DNA of 50,014 nucleotides from a virus. The position numbers were made by a program, and so were the translations under genes. Every line of letters begins with the position of its first letter. The stretch's first letter is position 1. This document shows positions 46,941 through 50,014 of the stretch, one piece after another. The notes under the pieces are model-generated. The model made no database searches, had not been told where the DNA came from, and saw only the letters and a program-made list of their open reading frames with translations. The stretch covers positions 1 through 50,014 of IMG/VR virus record IMGVR_UViG_3300036801_000108; one strand, 5' to 3'.

Positions 46941-47169
46941 ACCTTCCCCCCTAACCTGGCTCCCGCTCTGGCAGCGCGCGCTAGAAACCGAAATCGGCAT
47001 CGCGTTCGTCATCTCCGGGGTCCGCCGCGAATACTTTCGCAAAACCCTATACGACGCGAAGAAGGCGGCTGGGGACCCGGCGCTGGAGGATTTGGTCATG
47101 TTCCTACCTGCGGCGCCGTTTGATAACGAGATTTGGATATGTAAGAAACAGGTGGAGCTTGAATCATGA
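46933..47169 (+). CDS. Small early protein, unknown
   Basis: A 78-residue protein (WQRALETEIGIAFVISGVRR, FRKTLYDAKKAAGDPALED). It overlaps both neighbours. The second half looks like a single helix and strand; no family known. Confidence 0.6.
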   Translation: MARPSPLTWLPLWQRALETEIGIAFVISGVRREYFRKTLYDAKKAAGDPALEDLVMFLPAAPFDNEIWICKKQVELES

Positions 47170-47390
47170 GCCCGGCCCGCTCCGATGACCCACTCCGCCG
47201 CACCACCCTCAACCTCTACGCAGCCGATTGCGCTTATCTCGAAAAGACCGTAGGCCAAGGCTGGACCGAACTAATTCGTCAACTGGTTCATGCCGAAGTC
47301 CAGCACCGTGTGACATCTAGCCGTCCTGTTCTAATAACCGTAGCCGACCTCCAAACCCGATCCGACCGAATTGGAGATTATGACGAATGA
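47166..47390 (+). CDS. Small RHH-like protein
   Basis: A 74-residue protein with a strand (RRTTLNLYAADCAYLEK) followed by a helix (WTELIRQLVHAEVQHR), the order of ribbon-helix-helix DNA-binding proteins. ATGA overlap on both sides. Could regulate its own operon. Confidence 0.5.
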   Translation: MSPARSDDPLRRTTLNLYAADCAYLEKTVGQGWTELIRQLVHAEVQHRVTSSRPVLITVADLQTRSDRIGDYDE

Positions 47391-47686
47391 CCAACCCCCT
47401 CCTCGACTCCCTCGCCAAACCTCCGCCCCCACCTTCCGAACTCGACGAGCTAATCTCCCGTGACCCACTCGACCTATCGGCCCAGGACATCGACTCCATC
47501 ATCGCCATGCAGCGCCAGCATCGCGCACGCAAAGAAGCCGGTGGCCGCACCCGCAAGTCCGCTGCCGATGCACCGAAGCAGACCCTCGATCTCGCCGCGC
47601 TGGGCCTGCTCAAGCCCAAGCCCGCGCCTGCAATCGCCGCACCGGGCACGGTTCCGGCTGTGGTGTCTAGCTTTAGGCGCCTATGA
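47387..47686 (+). CDS. Small early protein ending in RRL
   Basis: A 99-residue protein: proline stretch, acidic helix (DLSAQDIDSIIAMQRQHRAR), a basic linker and a proline/alanine-rich tail ending VVSSFRRL. It directly precedes the Cas4-like nuclease with ATGA overlap. Not recognised; an adaptor role through the tail is a guess. Confidence 0.6.
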   Translation: MTNPLLDSLAKPPPPPSELDELISRDPLDLSAQDIDSIIAMQRQHRARKEAGGRTRKSAADAPKQTLDLAALGLLKPKPAPAIAAPGTVPAVVSSFRRL

Positions 47687-48684
47687 TGAACATCCACCCC
47701 GCCCACCTCACCGAAGGCACACAGTCCCCATTCCTCCCGGGCACCAAAATCCAGTACGCTTGGGACTCCACCTCGCTAGGCTATCTCAAAACCTGTCCCC
47801 GACTCTACCAATACATCCTAATCGACGGCTGGGGTTCCCGCGACGAATCCATCCACCTTCGCTTCGGCATCGAATACCATACCGCCCTCGAAGACTACGC
47901 CCGATCCCGCGCTCAAGGCATCTCCCATGACGACTCTATCCATGACACTATCCGCGCTCTTCATTCTCGGGTGTGGGATTGGCGCCCTGATCGGTCGAGT
48001 CGCGCTGGGCGTTACAAGAATCCAGAAACACTCATTGGACTAGTTGTGGATTATCTGGACCACTTCCATGATGACCCGGCAGAGACGTTCATCTTGGAGA
48101 ACGGGTCCCCGGCGGTGGAGCTGAGCTTTAGGTTCGAGCTTGATTGGGGTCCTGAGCGCAGCATGAGTGATGGCTATGGTGCCCCTCCACACAACCAACC
48201 CTACCTCCTCTGCGGCCATCTCGACCGGGTCGTAGACTTCAACAACGATCTCTACGTCATGGACCGGAAGACCTCCGTGAGTACGCTAAGCGGCTACTAC
48301 TTTGATCAATGGACCCCCAGCAACCAAATGACCCTCTACACCCTCGCCGGCAAGGTCATGCTCAACTCGCCAATCAAAGGCGTGATTATCGACGCGGCCC
48401 AAGTCTTGCTCGAAAAGCCCAACGCCTTCGCCCGCGGCTTTGCCTACCGCACTGCCGATCAACTCGACGAATGGCTGCTCGATCTGCGCTATTGGTTAGG
48501 CCAAGCCGAGGCATTCGCCACTGCCGACTACTGGCCCCAGAACGACACCGCCTGCCACAAGTTCGGCGGGTGCCAATTCCGCGAGGTGTGTTCGCGAAGC
48601 CCACAGGTGCGGGAGCAATACCTCAAAGGCAGCTTCGACAAACTGGCACCGGAGGATCGATGGAATCCGCTCAAAGCTCGCTAA
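47683..48684 (+). CDS. Cas4/RecB-like PD-(D/E)XK nuclease with Fe-S cysteines
   Basis: The 333-residue protein has the RecB-type nuclease core: FGIEYHTALE (His66), GHLDRVVDF (Asp181), YVMDRKTS (Asp194, Lys196) and the QMTLY motif (Gln215). One cysteine near the start (TCPRLYQY, C38) and three near the end (C291, C297, C303) match the four ligands of an iron-sulphur cluster in Cas4/AddB. It would resect double-strand ends or cleave flaps for recombination with the adjacent Sak4-like ATPase. Confidence 0.88.
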   Translation: MMNIHPAHLTEGTQSPFLPGTKIQYAWDSTSLGYLKTCPRLYQYILIDGWGSRDESIHLRFGIEYHTALEDYARSRAQGISHDDSIHDTIRALHSRVWDWRPDRSSRAGRYKNPETLIGLVVDYLDHFHDDPAETFILENGSPAVELSFRFELDWGPERSMSDGYGAPPHNQPYLLCGHLDRVVDFNNDLYVMDRKTSVSTLSGYYFDQWTPSNQMTLYTLAGKVMLNSPIKGVIIDAAQVLLEKPNAFARGFAYRTADQLDEWLLDLRYWLGQAEAFATADYWPQNDTACHKFGGCQFREVCSRSPQVREQYLKGSFDKLAPEDRWNPLKAR

Positions 48685-48872
48685 GAGCCCGCCTAATCCT
48701 CGGCAAGTTCCGGGTCCTCGAACGATCCGAAGCCGAAATGAAAGTCGCCCTCGGTGGCTCCACCACCATGACCGTCCGGCTCGAACCATTTATGGATGTG
48801 AAGGCTGGAGATTTGATCACGCTATACACGGAGGTGTTCCTTGCCAAGCCTAGCCAATCATCAGTCGAATGA
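48660..48872 (+). CDS. Small protein between nuclease and Sak4-like ATPase
   Basis: A 70-residue beta-rich protein (ARLILGKFRVLERSEAEMKV, TMTVRLEPFMDVKAGDLITL). GGAGG 4 nt before ATG 48660. It overlaps the nuclease gene by 25 nt and the next by 32 nt. Function unknown. Confidence 0.6.
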   Translation: MESAQSSLRARLILGKFRVLERSEAEMKVALGGSTTMTVRLEPFMDVKAGDLITLYTEVFLAKPSQSSVE

Positions 48873-49671
48873 CTTTACGAAGCTGCTTCTTACCGGAGAT
48901 TCTGGCTCTGGCAAGTCCGGAGCGCTCGCTTCGCTTGTCAAAGCTGGCTACAAGCTGCGAATCCTTGATATGGACAATGGACTTGATCCCCTCAAAACCT
49001 ATGTCCTCAAAGAGTGCCCTGCTCTTGTCGACAATGTTGAATTCAGAACATTACGTGATAACTACAAGACTACTGCTGCGGGGCCTAAGGTGGACAAGCC
49101 CACTGCCTTCGTCGCCGCGATGAAAATGATGGACCACTGGAAATACGACGATACCGATCTTGGCAAGCCCGGCGACTGGGGACCCGAGTGCATCCTCGTC
49201 CTTGACTCCCTCTCCTTCTTCTCCGATGCCGCATTCGACTGGGCCGAGTCCATGAATCCTGGTGCCAAGGACCCAAGGCAATGGTTCTACAGCGCACAGC
49301 AAGCGGTGGAGGCTGCCCTTGCCCTCCTCACCTCGGCCAGCTTTCGCACTAACGTCATCGTCACCGCCCACGTCCGCTACTCCACCGGTGACGACGGCCG
49401 TACCAAAGGCTACCCTAACGCAATCGGCTCAGCCCTAGGCCCCACCATCCCCCGCTACTTCAACCATTGGGCCCAATGCGAGAACAAGTCCGGCAAGCGC
49501 ACCATCCAAACCGCCGCCACCGCGATGTTTGACCTCAAAAACACCAAGCCGTTTGAAATGTCCAAGACCTACGACCTTGCCACCGGTCTTGCTGAATTCT
49601 TTGCCGTGTTACGAGAGCCACCGGCAACGATTCCGACTAAACCCAAGGCTCTCACTCTCAAGCGTGCATAA
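48841..49671 (+). CDS. Sak4-like RecA-family ATPase
   Basis: The 276-residue protein has Walker A GDSGSGKS (19-26), ILDMDNGLDPL and Walker B CILVLDSLSFF (117-127), then NVIVTAHVRY, the order of the AAA_24/Sak4 phage recombinases. These act in single-strand annealing with an SSB partner, here the next gene. It starts with TTG; GGAGGT lies 5-6 nt upstream. Confidence 0.88.
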   Translation: MPSLANHQSNDFTKLLLTGDSGSGKSGALASLVKAGYKLRILDMDNGLDPLKTYVLKECPALVDNVEFRTLRDNYKTTAAGPKVDKPTAFVAAMKMMDHWKYDDTDLGKPGDWGPECILVLDSLSFFSDAAFDWAESMNPGAKDPRQWFYSAQQAVEAALALLTSASFRTNVIVTAHVRYSTGDDGRTKGYPNAIGSALGPTIPRYFNHWAQCENKSGKRTIQTAATAMFDLKNTKPFEMSKTYDLATGLAEFFAVLREPPATIPTKPKALTLKRA

Positions 49672-49702
49672 CCCCACCACCAACCAAGGACCCATCCACC
49701 AC

Positions 49703-50014
49703 ATGGCAAAACCAGCAACACAGCAATCTTTTGAATCCATCCTCGACACTCCGGTCGCTGATGTCCAGCGACCGAAACCTATCCCCGCAGGCACCTACGA
49801 CTGCATCGTCCGCGGGCTCTATGAAGAAGACGTGAGCACGCAAAAGAAGACCCCATTCGTCCGGTTCACCTACGCGGTGCAGGCGGCTGGGGAGGACGTT
49901 GATCCCGCCGAACTCGAAGAAATGGGCGGCATCGCCGACAAGTCGATCAAGGACACCTACTACACCACGCCCGATGCCTTGTTCCGACTGACCCAAGTCC
50001 TCGAAAACATGGGC
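49703..50014 (+). CDS. SSB-like / DUF669-like protein, 5' part (gene wraps the ends)
   Basis: The first 104 codons of a 151-residue protein that continues at position 128 of the window. N-terminus SFESILDTPVADVQRPKPIP, then AGTYDCIVRGLYEED and a beta-rich body. It follows the Sak4-like gene by 31 nt, the place of an SSB-like partner. The ends of the window cut it artificially. Confidence 0.75.
   Translation, partial: MAKPATQQSFESILDTPVADVQRPKPIPAGTYDCIVRGLYEEDVSTQKKTPFVRFTYAVQAAGEDVDPAELEEMGGIADKSIKDTYYTTPDALFRLTQVLENMG
49888..50014. repeat. Terminal direct repeat, copy 2
   Basis: Identical to 1-127; see there. Removing one copy restores a single reading frame across the join. Confidence 0.97.

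Noticed and set aside
47683-48684. CRISPR-Cas system
   Set aside because: Only a Cas4-like nuclease is present; no Cas1, Cas2, effector or repeat-spacer array was seen.
1-50014. T7-type single-subunit RNA polymerase
   Set aside because: Despite the T7-like tail, no frame of suitable size or motif exists, and sigma-70 promoters are present, so host polymerase is presumed.

Overview
The window is one complete, circularly closed genome of a tailed phage with a short T7-like tail (podovirus-type). Positions 1-127 are repeated exactly at 49888-50014, so the unique genome is 49,887 bp and one gene runs across the artificial ends. The terminase, portal, scaffold, capsid, cement, tail-tube, nozzle and internal virion proteins are all recognisable. 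The capsid block resembles the Bordetella phage BPP-1 arrangement (Bbp16-, Bbp17- and Bbp19-like proteins). I see no integrase, repressor, tRNA, CRISPR array or phage RNA polymerase. The host is probably an alphaproteobacterium of the Rhizobiales (Bradyrhizobium-like): the phage carries an outer-membrane barrel whose mature protein starts ADLPP, as in porins of that group. The host call is inference.

Layout: there are two opposed transcription blocks. The leftward (- strand) late block runs from 37136 down to 4564: small early-late protein, GIY-YIG nuclease, small and large terminase, small proteins, portal, Bbp19-like protein, scaffold, major capsid, cement protein, then a cassette of Sec-signal-peptide proteins with an O-antigen-ligase-like membrane protein and a beta-helix tail protein, a run of small proteins, gatekeeper (gp11-like), nozzle (gp12-like), four ejected or internal proteins including a 1933-residue polyvalent protein, endolysin, holin candidate, outer-membrane barrel and a small membrane protein. 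The rightward (+ strand) early block runs from 37550 through the ends to 4567: many small overlapping genes, a SAM methyltransferase of the TIGR04325 type, an HNH endonuclease, an SF1 helicase, a Cas4/RecB-like nuclease, a Sak4-like RecA-family ATPase, an SSB-like protein, a UDG-exonuclease/family A DNA polymerase split by an in-frame amber codon, and a P-loop helicase/primase-like ATPase. The blocks converge at 4564-4567, where one TTAA provides the stop codons of both strands.

The divergent region 37137-37549 holds a long imperfect inverted repeat, a poly-A tract and a good sigma-70 promoter. Four early promoters share extra sequence around the -10 box, which suggests common control by host RNA polymerase plus a shared factor. 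Rho-independent terminators stand at 323-357 and 41054-41085.

The main unexplained signals are: (1) a roughly 260-nt highly structured non-coding region at 38427-38683, with a long-range stem enclosing hairpins; (2) a shared C-terminal Arg-Arg-Leu motif on at least six otherwise unrelated proteins; (3) a cassette of five secreted proteins inside the virion module plus envelope-modifying genes; (4) a 35-residue orphan copy of the end of the beta-helix tail protein directly downstream of it; (5) the amber-split polymerase; and (6) an AT-rich metallopeptidase island inside the giant ejected protein.
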